Assembly (NCBI GenBank): GCA_007644065.1
Contig: VJWN01000014.1
Coordinates: 682,001 to 746,000 of the forward strand
DNA: 64,000 nucleotides
Reading direction: 5' to 3'
Source: Margaritispora aquatica
Lineage: Eukaryota > Ascomycota > Leotiomycetes > Helotiales > Discinellaceae
Below the pieces are notes generated by a model that made no database searches, was not told the origin of the DNA, and was given only the letters and a program-made list of their open reading frames with translations. Made by a program: the position numbers and the translations under genes. Shown one piece after another: positions 12,301 to 23,315 of the stretch (positions are counted from its first letter, which is position 1; each line of letters begins with the position of its first letter).

Positions 12301-13712
12301 GCTTGATGAAAAATGTCGCCTTGTCACCCCAGAGGATTTGGTACTGACGTTGGATACAGGTAGTGACCTGATCTACAAAGCCAACCATCATAGGGCTGCT
12401 GGCGGGTAGACTCTTATCCTTTTCCATAACTACTCCTTTACAAAAGAGGGCCGTGTTGGCTATGGCATCGTTCGTCAACGGGTAATCGTACTCTGTCCTC
12501 ATTTGCTGGCAAATCAGAGAGCTCTCGTAGGCCGCCCGAACCGCGCCTGCGGTTCGAGGGAAGCTACACTCCCGGTCTGGTTGAATCTTTCGCTCCGTCG
12601 GCACAGTGATACCTGTCAAGTAATCGGCAATGTTGGATCCGTCATCACAGATAAAGCCGAGATGCTCTATAAAGGGCTGGGCGCTCTTCATAGGACCATA
12701 GTATATCTGCTTGCCCTCATCTAAGACAAGTACTTTGTCAAACAGGTTGTATATGCTATTGCCGGCCTGGTACAGCGTGAAGATAGAACTAAGGCCAAGG
12801 ATATCCGTCATAGCTCTCATTGCTTTGACATACTCCAGAGCACTAAGTGAATTATTAGCAGAAATGCACTATATTGCAGACATATGCGTCTTTTGTTACT
12901 CACTTGCTGGCATCAAGACCTCTAGTGGCGTTGTCCCAGCAAAAAATGCTTGCCCTAGATGCCAAACACTCAACAATGGACACTCGTTTCCGCTCACCAC
13001 CCGACACACCACGAATAAAGGCATCTCCTACTTTCGTCTCGACGGTATGCTCAATGCCCATGGATTCTAAAAGAAAGTCCCGCATCTCTATACGGTGCTC
13101 CTCTCGACTCGCTACTCCGTTAGGCAGGTGGGAGGAGTTCTTTAGGCGAGTTGCAAAGTCCATCGTTTGCCTCACAGTTAGAGATGGAAAGAATATTTCT
13201 TCCTCCTCATTCATGACAATCTGGCCAGCGTAACGCTTTGCGTCTTCAGCCTTGAGGGCACCATAGTACACATCTCCAGAGATCTCTCCATAGCCGTTTC
13301 GCTGGTTGGCTAGAATGTTGAGCAATGTCGTACAGCCCGATCCTGGCCGGCCCAGGACCAGCAACATTTCTCCAGGCTTGACACAGCCATGGCTGCTATC
13401 GAGAATCGTCTTTAGCGGAGCTTTCTGTCGAGACTCATTGATTAATGTTGGGATGTTCAACTGGGACATGACATTTTCGTGGATGGCGGCATGAGGTCTT
13501 GTGACTTGGACTGTTAGATCCTTCCATGTTATGCCAAGCTGTCGTCCTGGAAAGCCAGACGCCTGGTCGCGCTCCTGGAACGCGGTGACTTTGGACTTCA
13601 GTGCCCATTCGTGCCGGCTGCTGATGTATTGTTCAGATGTGTTTTCAAACGTATTTCCAACAGTGTCCGACTGGTTGCTGTCAGTGCATGTATCATCTGA
13701 GTTCAATTCCAT
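9355..13712 (-). CDS. PDR-type (ABCG) ABC multidrug transporter
   Basis: Three exons, complement(join(9355..11892,11945..12842,12904..13712)), 1414 residues; both introns start GTGAGT and phases agree. The layout is NBD1-TMD1-NBD2-TMD2, as in Cdr1/Pdr5. NBD1 has Walker [10 protein letters not shown], signature [11 protein letters not shown] and the degenerate Walker B region [17 protein letters not shown]2 has Walker [10 protein letters not shown], the degenerate signature [12 protein letters not shown] and Walker [13 protein letters not shown]. This asymmetric pattern of one canonical and one degenerate ATP site is the hallmark of fungal PDR pumps. TMD2 contains the large extracellular loop with several cysteines ([18 protein letters not shown]) before the last helices. 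The N-terminus is shorter than in Pdr5. Role: plasma-membrane ATP-driven efflux of hydrophobic compounds; substrate unknown. It is divergent from the NmrA-like gene, so the 0.86-kb gap may coordinate both. Confidence 0.93.
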
Positions 13713-14576
13713 TGTGATGGTGATGGCGAGTGCACATTAGAACGCGCCGTGCTCGAGGCGTGAGGGTTAAAATGGAGAGTGCGAAAAAAAGGGTGGGAAT
13801 AGCATCTTGCTTCTCCTCTGCTCTGTGGCATACATACTATTGGATTCGATTGTTTGACAGGCTCACCGAGTTTGCTACTGTAAGCGTGCCAAACTGCTGG
13901 CACGGTCTGAGATGCAATTGATGTGATGACGAATAACTTCACAAGGCCTTCAGCCTTCAACACCTTTAGTGTATCATCTCCGGCTCCCCGCTTCCGGCTC
14001 CGAGCCTCAAGTGATATATTCGGTATTCGGCCTGCATATTGTAAGCACCGTATTGTAAGCACGCATCTGCGTATCGCATCTGTGAATATGCTGTTATATT
14101 TTAAGCGAGCGGTCAATGTGGCGCTTTGGTGGTGGTGGCCATGGGTCACTGAGGTGGAATTTATTCCGACGCTAAACTATGACGGGAATGCGTTAACTGT
14201 CTCAGCTGTATTAGATGTACAGAGAGGTAAAGGGAGGCCTCGTAACCTGGTGGAAGGTAATCCATCCGGATATTTAGAAATCAACAAATCTCATAATCTC
14301 ATGGAAGCAAAGCCGATGCAATGATGAAAATGATTAGAAATCAAAGATCTAAACCCCTTTCCTCACCTCACACCGCTGATGAGAATGAGATAATACCAGT
14401 TGCCCGATGAGAAAGCAACAAGTCAAACCTTACACAGTGTACACCGGCTGCTTCTTTCATCTCCTTTAAACATATAAGAAGAGACCAAAACGAATCTTGC
14501 ATCTCGTCACAAACCAGACCAACCGTCGACAGATTCACAGCAACAGCAGCAACAACAGCAACAATCAACCGCAATC
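13713..14576. promoter_or_regulatory. divergent promoter region of ABC transporter and NmrA-like gene
   Basis: An 864-bp gap between two divergent start codons, so both promoters must lie here. Small ORFs occur in several frames but none has family character. Just before the NmrA start is a CAA/CAG-rich leader (about 14535-14575), typical of fungal 5' UTRs. I could not identify a specific operator. Confidence 0.5.
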
Positions 14577-15488
14577 ATGTCCTTACACACTTCGTTTCTG
14601 ATTGCTGGCGGAACAGGCCGTCAAGGTGGTGCTGTCGTCAACGCGCTTTTAGCAGACAAGTCGACTTCAATCCAACCCGAGGACATCTATGTATTGACGC
14701 GAAACACAAGCGGCGGCGCCGCAACCGCGCTTACTACGCGCGGAGTGAAGCTCATCCAAGGTGAACTCGGCCAACCCGACGCCATCTTCAAGCAGCTGGC
14801 AGCCCAGGATGTGAACCTTAGCCGGACCGCGGCGTTCCTGGCACAGGCTCATGGACCGACCGAGCTGAGCGATGCCCAAGGCTTCATCGACGCCGCCATT
14901 CGGGAGGGATTGTCGTATTTCGTGTACTCGTCGGTGGATCGGGGCGGACCCGAGCTCAGCGACCGCGATGCCTCGTACTGCAAGACCTTCTCGGACAAGT
15001 TCAAGATCGAGAAGCACCTCGAGGCGGCGAGCGCGGGCGGCAAGCGCATCAACTACACGATCCTGCGCCCGACGTGGTTCGCCGACAACGCGCTCTGGGG
15101 ATTCCCCGGCAAGCTGTGCATGGCGGGATGGCGCGAGAACATGAAGGGCAAGCGGATGCAGGTCACGACCATCAAGGACATTGGGCGATGGGCCGCCGAA
15201 GCGTTCCTGCGTCCGGACGTCTCGGGGCTGCGCAATCGGCCCATCAGCATTGCCAGCGACTACTTGTCCTTCGAGGAGATCGATGCCATCTTCCGCAAGG
15301 AGACGGGCAGCCCGGTCGGCGTGACGTACGGCTGGCTGGCGCGGTTGATGATCTACCTCGTGTCGGATTTGCGCACCATGTTTGCCTGGATTGACGAGAG
15401 GGACTATGGCGCCGACCTGGAGGAGCTGGCCAAGACGGTCAAGCCTACCACGTTCCGGGAGTGGCTCATTGAGACGCGGAGGGCGTGA
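14577..15488 (+). CDS. NmrA-like NAD(P)-binding protein
   Basis: Uninterrupted 303-residue gene. The N-terminus FLIAGGTGRQGGAVVNALL (about 7-25) has the GGTGRQG dinucleotide-binding loop of the NmrA-like atypical SDR family. YFVYSSVDRGG and ILRPTWFADN are the usual downstream blocks. The classical Tyr-x3-Lys catalytic pair is not apparent, as in NmrA-type redox sensors and isoflavone-reductase-like proteins. The protein could be a redox sensor or a small-molecule reductase. From about 14,700 onward the coding sequence is markedly GC-rich with C/G third positions, unlike both neighbours. It lies divergent from the ABC pump and tail-to-tail with a C2H2/Zn2Cys6 regulator, suggesting but not proving a shared response. 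The start is the first ATG after a CAA-rich leader and fits the family N-terminus well. Confidence 0.9.
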   Translation: MSLHTSFLIAGGTGRQGGAVVNALLADKSTSIQPEDIYVLTRNTSGGAATALTTRGVKLIQGELGQPDAIFKQLAAQDVNLSRTAAFLAQAHGPTELSDAQGFIDAAIREGLSYFVYSSVDRGGPELSDRDASYCKTFSDKFKIEKHLEAASAGGKRINYTILRPTWFADNALWGFPGKLCMAGWRENMKGKRMQVTTIKDIGRWAAEAFLRPDVSGLRNRPISIASDYLSFEEIDAIFRKETGSPVGVTYGWLARLMIYLVSDLRTMFAWIDERDYGADLEELAKTVKPTTFREWLIETRRA

Positions 15489-15964
15489 GGAGCGTGCGGA
15501 TTTTGTAACCTGTATGTGATTTCATGGAGCGAAGGGATACCGCGCAACGGTTTAATAACTTGGGATATCATAAAGCAAAGTTTTTCTCCTTTTATAGACT
15601 AAGTGTACCAACTACCTACTGCTACGTCCTTATTTTTCAGGTCTTGGATATTTGCAGGAGCGGAACCCTCCACAAGCCTCATCTGAAAACTACCCCTCAG
15701 TGAATTGCGCTTGTAAATCCATTGTCACACTTCCTAACATTCTGCCAGATTCCACATCCGTGCCTCTCTTATTTTTGAGAAAACAGTTGCTACCTTTAGC
15801 GGGGATCGGGCTAGTGAAGTGTCGTTGGAACAAAGAGTGTGCAAACTGCAAGGCTCATTATGCTCAACCAGTAGGTAAATTTCAAATTTCATTGTTCATC
15901 TCAGTCAGGAGTTGCATGGACAGTCTCATCTATAGTAAAGATATTCTAGGATTATGTACAGTCA
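15489..15964. other. convergent 3' intergenic space
   Basis: About 480 bp between the 3' ends of the NmrA-like gene (+) and the regulator (-). Only short unsupported ORFs; both 3' UTRs are expected here. Confidence 0.45.
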
Positions 15965-18501
15965 CTAATGCATGTTCAAAACCTCCGACAAGAAGCTTCC
16001 GCCTGATACCAGGTTTCCCTCTCGTTGCCTTCTGAGCTTTGACAGCCAACCAATCACTTGCACCTGGGTTGCCAGTTTACCTTGAGCCGTTCCATTATTG
16101 GAGTTGTAGAAGGCGTGCATTTTCGAGTCTCTTTCTGGTTGACCGCCATCAGCGCCCATGCCCGCGACATGTCTGTGATAACGATTTCGAAAGAAGTGCA
16201 GCACAAGAAACAATTTAGCCAGGAGCCAAAAGTTCAATGGGTGCGTGAATGCGCTGTGTCTCTCATCGTAAATATCCTGCATGCGACGAGCATTCCAATT
16301 CCTCAGCCAGGCATCGAAAGCATTGTCGATGCGTCTGATTGCGGCGGATCCGTGTTTACCGACAATCTCGCTAGCAATATTTGCAATGTCGTAATTGAGG
16401 AGGTCGTGGTTCAGTAAGTCCCAGAAATTCACGTCCGTTGCTCGAGTGAAAAGGGTGGGTTCGTCATGCGGCACAATGTTCTCATCATCCAGACTCTCCT
16501 CCATTGCCCGGAACAGTATGTTGTGAAGAGCGATTATGATTTGAAGCATCCCACAATCCGATGCATCGAAAAGATAATGGCTCTGTAATGAGGAGGCCGA
16601 CCGAAGCGTCTTAACAGCCGTTGCTACCTGAATAGGGAGGGGGGCACTTCGTAGCTTCTCAAAGCATTCACTCGCCGTGGGGGCGACCCAGCAATCGTTA
16701 TAACACGGTGTATCGACGTAGAATGTAAATGGTGATATGTGTGATGAGCTTCGTGTAAAGATGTTACTTCCAATGTCATCGACAAAAATGTGATGTGCAA
16801 GTCTACCAGATCATCTAATGTCAGCTGTGCGAGACATGTCCATTCGTATTTTCTGCTTACCTTTTTCGCATCTCCAATTTACTCCACAGAAGCCAGTCAA
16901 AGGAGTTCTCATTTAAATCCCGGTAGTCTAATGTGTCACTGGCGCAGAAAAGACCGGCTCGTTCGGCCATCTATAACCAGAAACACTCGCGATTAGTACT
17001 GCCCATTGCAAAGAAAAGAATGTTGGTATTAGACGTACTGAGATGGTGCGAGCTCTATGCAGTGTAGCGAAATAATAAGCTTGAGGGTTCTGGGTCAAAA
17101 TGAGGAGCTGACACAGTAGAGCATTGGCCTGTATAGACGCTAATGAAGGCGCGCTCATTGCTCTCTCGTGCTAAAATACACCTGTCAGGGTCTAGGTTCA
17201 GAAAAAGTCGCTGAGATGCGCTTACCGAGGAGCACTCTAATACAAGCAACATATGTATTGCACCCTGTACAACAATCGCTGGAGGAATAAGATTGTTGGA
17301 ATAGCAAGCACCCACTAGCATTATAGCTGCAAGTAGGTCAGGTGGTGTCTTTGTGAGTTCGAATGTCGGCAAATGAAGGATAGGCTGGATGGATTGGAAG
17401 CATTTCGCGTAGAGTTGAACACAATCGACTAGTCGATCGCGAGTTAGGTACTTGGATAGGATGGTATGGTCAATACCCGTCTGAAAGGCTCCTATGTAGC
17501 TCTGTATCTCAACACACTTGGCTTCAACACTATCGACTTGCCGCAGGTGAAGCCCTTCTGTGAAATTCCATACAGGTTCTTTTGGAACTGGGCTTGGTTC
17601 GGTAAAATCTGACGAATTCGTCGTGGCACTGATTGCGGGGGCTACATTGTCAGGCCAATCTGTAAAGGCTAATAACGAGTCCCAGTCTAGGTCTTGGAAA
17701 GCATCATTCATGCTTATTGAGCCGTGGCCTGGTAGGAAAACCGCACTCATGTACTCGGAAGGTGCATTGAAATCCAATTCCAACTCGCTGAATTCCAACA
17801 CACCACTTTGCTCCGCGGCCGATGTAGTATTGCTGGTCGGGGTCGGTAGATGGCTGGCGGGAGATCTTGTGCTCATGTTTTGAGACTGGTAAGGTTGCGA
17901 CTCGATTGCGTTCTTCGCGACAGGATTTGCCGTTGCCGCTGGGATACGGAAGACCTTGTATAGATCCGAGTACCCTTTCCTTGTGTACTCACACCGCAAG
18001 GACTTCTTTTTGCATCCTGAACAAGGATTTTGGGAATCGCATTTCACCCTCGAGGCAGCACACTCATTGCACGCCGTTTTAGACCGAGATGGTCTTTTTG
18101 AAGTAGAACCCGAACGCTCAAATGTATCCCGAGCCGCCTGGCACTTCCGAATATGTCGCAGCAGCACGTCACTTTAATGCGTGAACCATTAGATCATCTT
18201 TGCTCTCTTTCATCACAGCTCTCTTCATGAGAGCCGAGCCCGGGTTCACAAATATCACTGACTGACATACCTTCGTGACATGGTGCTGCCGCATGGGCAA
18301 TGGTACTTTTTGTTGTTGTCCTCTGTGGTTTCAGTCAGCCGTATTCGTTAGTGCACGGTATGATACCGATGATAAATACCTACGCTGCGAAGAGGAAGAC
18401 TGCCCTTTCGATTGGGCTCCACTTGCAAAGGAATCGTCCCAAGGACGCTGGTTCTCTAGCTCGAACCCAGCCGCGGCGTTAGGGTTGTGTTGTTCCGACA
18501 T
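15965..18501 (-). CDS. zinc-finger transcription factor (CCHC finger + Zn2Cys6 + fungal TF domain)
   Basis: Six exons by my reading, complement(join(15965..16802,16861..16970,17039..17170,17226..18171,18271..18322,18384..18501)), phases consistent, 731 residues. The tiny second exon (52 bp) holds most of an N-terminal finger, YHCPCGSTMSRSDVLLRHIRKC (Cys48, Cys50, His63, Cys67), a C2H2-like finger with Cys as last ligand. Directly after it comes a Zn2Cys6 cluster with Cys 91, 94, 101, 107, 110 and 117 (C-x2-C-x6-C-x5-C-x2-C-x6-C), followed by basic GCKKKSLRCEYTRKG. The middle and C-terminal parts match the fungal-specific TF domain (LLAAIMLVGACYSNN; LLCQLLILTQNPQAYY; MAERAGLFCASDTLDYR). Such dual-finger regulators often control stress or secondary metabolism genes. 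Nearest candidates are the NmrA-like gene and the ABC pump, which is inference. The open frame seen around 17,055-18,167 alone would miss the finger and the C-terminal half. Confidence 0.87.
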
Positions 18502-19233
18502 AACGAACCCTTTAATAACGTCTTCGGCCAGCTTGCGCCTGGTACCATTTTACCATTTTACGTCAAGAGTCATCACGTGATGTGAGCGTTTTAGCCAAAT
18601 GGAAGGCTAAAAGTACACAATCGCTATACCACCTAACGTACCTATACTACCTGTATCGCACCTGGAAATGTGCACAAGCTTCGCTTTTTTACTAGGTACA
18701 GGGAGAGCTGCTAGATGTGATTGTTGTTGCTTGATTCCAAACTTTCGTTCTCGTTGTTTGTGATGTTTTCCAGTACCTAGGTCCTAAATAGAGTATAGTC
18801 TTACCTCAGCTTACCTTACCTCACGCATTGGCTAAAAACAGCCGCAAGGAAGGGTGTTAGGCGAAGTAAGAGTCTGATTTCAATCTCAGACACTGTAGCT
18901 TTTTGGAAGAAAATAGGTATCTTGATTGAAACTACCTTAATAAAAAGCATTTCTTTGCCTCAGCTGAACATCCAACTAGTCTAACGATCTAGCAAAGCCC
19001 TACCATATATAAGAACACCACATATCCCCACCCATTTCCCAGTAGTAGAAGCCCCAATATCACTAAAACTCTCATCGAACCTCTTTTTCCATCCCGTTTC
19101 TCTTCTTTTAGTTCCGTAGAATTTTGAATAGGTTACAAAGATCACATGACCCACTTTCTAAGTTCTCACTAACATATACACACCTATCGCATAGCATAAC
19201 ATCCAATCAGAACAATAAGTTCGGTTGTTTCAT
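18502..19233. other. promoter of the regulator; no gene seen
   Basis: About 730 bp upstream of the C2H2/Zn2Cys6 regulator and of the tRNA. It is rich in TACCT/ACCTA words (about 18,620-18,830), with no supported ORF. The part nearest 18,502 must include the regulator's promoter and 5' UTR. Confidence 0.4.
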
Positions 19234-19322
19234 GGCCGGCTGGCCTAATGGTTAAGGCGTTGCATTTCGGTTCACATCAGGTCAATCTGCAAAGATTCGG
19301 AGTTCGAATCTTCGGTCGGTCG
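19234..19322 (+). tRNA. tRNA-Arg (anticodon TCG) with a 16-bp intron
   Basis: A full cloverleaf can be drawn. Acceptor GGCCGGC (19234-19240) pairs with GTCGGTC (19315-19321), including two G-U pairs, and the discriminator is G. The D arm is GCC/GGC with a GG-containing loop. The anticodon stem TTGCA (19260-19264) pairs with TGCAA (19288-19292), and the T arm CGGAG/CTTCG encloses TTCGAAT. The anticodon-loop interval is 23 nt, so 16 nt (19271-19286) are an intron after position 37, the canonical site. The anticodon TCG at 19267-19269 reads CGA. Internal A box (TGGCCTAATGG) and B box (AGTTCGAATCT) are present. Without the intron the tRNA has 73 nt. Confidence 0.9.
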
Positions 19323-19332
19323 TTAAATTGTA

Positions 19333-19340
19333 TTTTTTTT
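19333..19340 (+). terminator. RNA polymerase III terminator of tRNA-Arg
   Basis: A run of eight T starts 11 bases after the tRNA 3' end, the normal Pol III stop signal. Confidence 0.75.
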
Positions 19341-19623
19341 GGACGTCTTTTCTTTTCTTTTGATGTTTGTGGAGTTTTGGGGATTTCTTTTGAACGAGAG
19401 GCTGAACGAACCTTATTTGAACGTTGGAACTGACGCACTTTGTGCGAGAAAACGGTTTGTAACGCTTTGCCTATAAATGGCTTGTAAATTAGATGTGTAA
19501 GCTGAGTGTTTGTCTATTTTCATAAATCATTCGCCTTTGATGTTCATGCCTTGGGTATATTCATCGCTCTCAAACCTTACCGCGCTCACCCAATGATGAA
19601 TCCCTCCCAAGTCGACACAAATT

Positions 19624-21511
19624 CTAAACATCCAAACTCTTCTCACGCGCAACATGTTTCTCATGCTGATGCGTGTGAAAGGCTGTCCCAATATCCACCG
19701 CATCCACGTTCCCAAAATCCTTCCCATGCTTCACCACCCCTTCAGCACCACCACTGCTCTCGACATCCGAGCCTCCGCTTCCCACGACCACATCATGGCC
19801 ATAAATCGTATGTGGGATGTTCGTCGTCTTGTCAGGCGCGATCCACGACAAGGCGGTATATAGCACTATGCTCGTCACAAACCCGTACAGCCAGTCGAAT
19901 GTATACAGATTCTTGACGCCCTGTGAGATGTGCGTGCCGCTTGGGTTGATGCTGTATGCTAGTCCGGGCAGGTTGGGTCCGATGGCGAAAAGGAAAGCAA
20001 CCATGGCCCGCCAGTTGGTGCCGTATTTGTTGTACCTGTATATGCCGTGCGGGTCATACAGAGCCGGGACATCGATGTGCTGCTTCTTGACGAGCCAAAA
20101 GTCCGCCGCCAATATACCCGCAATGGGAGCGAGGAAGACAGCATAGCCGCCCATGAAAGCAAGGAAGGTCTGCGCGGACGACAAGATCTTCCAGGGCACG
20201 ATGACCCAGCCGCCAATGATGGCGGCGATGATGCAGCCGCGCTCGATGTTCACGTAGCGCGGGAACAGCACAGTCAGGTCGTTGGCGGCGGAGATAGAGT
20301 TCGCGGTGATGTTGGTGCCGACTTGGGCGATGTACCAGGATGTTGCGGCGAAGAAGGCAGCGGCACGTCCGCCGTGGCCGTTGGCGAGCCATTTCTCGAT
20401 GATGACGAGGGGGTTCCAGATTAGTTCGCCGTAGATCACGCCGGTTGCTGAGGTGGTGACAATGCCAATTACGGCGCAGAGGGTGAAGATGATAGGAAGG
20501 ACGGGCAGTTGGATATATTGCCCCTTTGAAGAGCGGGCATATCGCGAGAAATCGGGAATGTTACAGGCGAGGGTTGACCACGATCCTGTTACTGAGGACA
20601 TGCAGGAGAGGAAAAGATATGCCTTTGTGCTGCCACTGACGGTGGCTCTTTGGGCAAAGATATCACCACTTCCTCCTGCCTTGTGTACACACCAACCCAT
20701 GGTTGCAAGGGCTGTAATTGGAGCTGCAATGAGCTTCGTGGCAAAGAGGTATCGGAGTTTAGTCGGTGGAATCAGCAGTAATGGTAGTTGGATAATCCAG
20801 AACAAGAAATAACTAGCTGGTGTGAGTAAAGGTCATGGTTTTGGCTCCAGACATCATACCTGATCATGCCTTGTGTAGTGATTCCTTGACCTTCTGGGAT
20901 AGTGTTCTTGATGTTTCCATATGATGGCCAGATAGCACTGATCATAATAGTAATACATTGCGCTCCCGAAGCTCCCTGAATACCCAGCCAGAACATGGCA
21001 AGAATAGACCGTGATATGATACAGAAGTAGGCGAAGTGATATCCGAAACTAGCTCGAATGGCAACCGAGAAAGGGATGTGAAGTTTGGCTCTGTGGTACC
21101 AATTAGGAACTTTCCAAAATGCGCAGAGATATTCACTAACCCAATAGCACCGTTCAAAACCATGGGAATGGCCACACAAGTGGTGCCAACCACAATCTGC
21201 AACAAAATCAGCTGACATCCGCATGAGATCAGTAAGAGTATACTCACAGCTGGAATAGCTTCTCTCCAACTCAAGCCAACAGCCAGAATAGAAGAAGCAG
21301 TCTCCCATGTACCCAAATTAATGGTATCCGTAGCCCAATACGCCATCCAAGTCCACAGCGTCCACGTCTGGTTCTCAATTTTCACAGGATCCATATCCTC
21401 ATTCGTCCACACATCTTCAGGAGCCAGAGCCGACTTCTGCTTGGGCAACTGCCATGCTGATACAGTTGTACAGCGGTCAATGACCTGTCTCTTGCTAGGA
21501 ACGTAACGCAT
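19624..21511 (-). CDS. NCS1-family nucleobase/allantoin-type permease
   Basis: Four exons, complement(join(19624..20812,20860..21090,21141..21196,21248..21511)), phases consistent, 579 residues. The second exon is only 56 bp. The first exon gives WTLWTWMAYWATDTINLGTW, the characteristic first helix region of NCS1 transporters (Fur type). Exon 2 holds VVGTTCVAIPMVLNGAIG. Exon 3 continues KLHIPFSVAIRASFGYHFAY, the conserved stretch leading into the third helix. Exon 4 has CNIPDFSRYARSSKGQYIQ and FLAPIAGILAADFWLVKKQ, both family blocks. About 11-12 membrane helices are visible. The family moves uracil, allantoin, cytosine, purines or thiamine-like compounds with H+ or Na+ across the plasma membrane; the substrate cannot be read from sequence. 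The His/Ser-rich tail (FHTHQHEKHVAREKSLDV) is cytosolic. Plain ORF reading gives three disconnected pieces, so the spliced model matters. Confidence 0.9.
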
Positions 21512-23315
21512 ATTGGCGTCGCTCCGTCAAACCTGGATATCGTCGTCCAAAAAGTGAGAGCTCAAAATTGACAACACAAATCACAACAATGAGAAGCTCA
21601 AGGTCGTACTGGGCATGGGGAGGGGAGCTCCCACGTTATATGACCATGCATCCTGCATACAGTAGATTACAGACATGTGAGATAAGAGCTCCATCCCTGA
21701 AATGGGTACACAAGCCGGTAGTACCCTAGTTAGAATATTGTTTGCTTGCACGACAGTCTTAGGCCCGTTGAAAATCTATCACAAGGTAACAGGTCTAGAC
21801 CCGAGCCGCCTTCAGGTAGCTGACCTGCGGCGGTATGGACGACGAGCGTCACTCATAGTACTTGTACTTCTCCAAAGTTGGGATATCCAACTAGGCCAAG
21901 ATCATGACCATAAAAAGCGTTTGTCGTCTATTTCAAAATATACACGCTTGCAACTCCAGATCCAATCCCATAGCTCTCGAGCGTGGACCTCCAAAACGAG
22001 TGTGCAAATGGAGAGGCCAGGAACCGCTCAGCACGCTGACAATTTTATTGTACAAGCTTAGTGCGAGATAGCTGGACCAACACTATCAGATAAGTATCTT
22101 ACGGGCGTGGTGCTCGTGGGGATCAGACCTGATATGGAAGATGGAAGATGGAGAAGTCAGGGCAAGACAAGGGAGTAACATGCGTGAATGCGGATTCGAA
22201 CGGGCTACGGAAGTTGATGTGAGCAGGGGAGTCAGAGCTCAGATGGAGAGATGGGATGTTGTTGACAGGTTGGGTGAGAAGGTGAGAAGGTGAGAAGGTT
22301 GATAGATGTGCAGCAGCCCTAGTAACATGGAGACGTGCAGGATAGATAGATAGACATGGGGAGTTGTTGGAGGTTGGAGAATCAAGAGTGGAGACATGCC
22401 TCCGCCCAGTGAGTGAGTGAGTGATCAGCTTGCCCGTCCTTCACAAAGGGCCGATGATGACAGCATCTCACTCGAAATGGTATTTTCCGTGAAGATATGT
22501 AGGCTGACAGGTGCTCCCATTGCGAGAGGAGATGGTGTGTTTGATACCGCAGACCGACCGGATATCCTGGGTCTGACATGTAGGTGAGTCGTTGGATGAG
22601 TTCTACGCACCTTCAAAGGCGTTGAACAGCCAAGCCATACCACAAAAGCTTAATAAAGAGCTTGACAGTTTCAACAGGTACCACCAAACACCGTCGGTGG
22701 TTCCTCTTGACATCTCCTCTCACCACCACCAGCCTGCCATCTATCTATCATACAGCAAGCCACCGCCCGGAAGCCTGAGAGGCGGACGCCATAATAGCCT
22801 ATTTAGGCAATGAGCTCCTGGCTCCAAGAGACGAATGCGTGGATGCAGAAGGATAAGGATATTAGGATCAGGTCAGATCCTACGTGTCCAATCAAGCAAT
22901 CCTTCACCACGTGAGTTCGGCTTAGGCTGTCTCTGACTGAGACGCGGATAAAGGCTCGAAATGGCATGATGGATGTTGGCTGGCTACATGCGTGCATGTT
23001 GATATATGGTAATCACGGGAAATGTTGATGTCTGTTACATCGAATCCCTTGCTACTCTGGACGTATATGTGACTAAATTTCATTCGGACGCCAGAAACCA
23101 AGCATTGGGCATTGGATTTATATACAGGACAAAAGGATACATTCATCAAGTTGCAAGGAAGGTTAGGTATCAAAGCACATGTCATCGTAGTGCAAACGCT
23201 CAGATTGCTCTGTTCAATATTGTTACAACTCATCCCCTTCTCTCTCCTCTCTACCCAGCCTCAAGCCGTATTGTCTCGGCATAACATGAAGCGAATCTAA
23301 TATTACATTGTCTCA
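21512..23315. other. promoter of the permease plus intergenic space
   Basis: About 1.8 kb with no supported gene. The left part is the permease upstream region. A perfect 8-bp tandem repeat (TGAGAAGG three times) lies at 22275-22298. Short ORFs at 22,382-23,300 are composition artefacts. Confidence 0.45.
22275..22298. repeat. short tandem repeat, TGAGAAGG x3
   Basis: Three perfect head-to-tail copies of an 8-bp unit in non-coding sequence. Confidence 0.85.

Noticed and set aside
22185..22215. GTTCGAATCC on the minus strand, a possible tRNA B box
   Set aside because: The flanking bases do not form a T stem and no other tRNA arm could be drawn.
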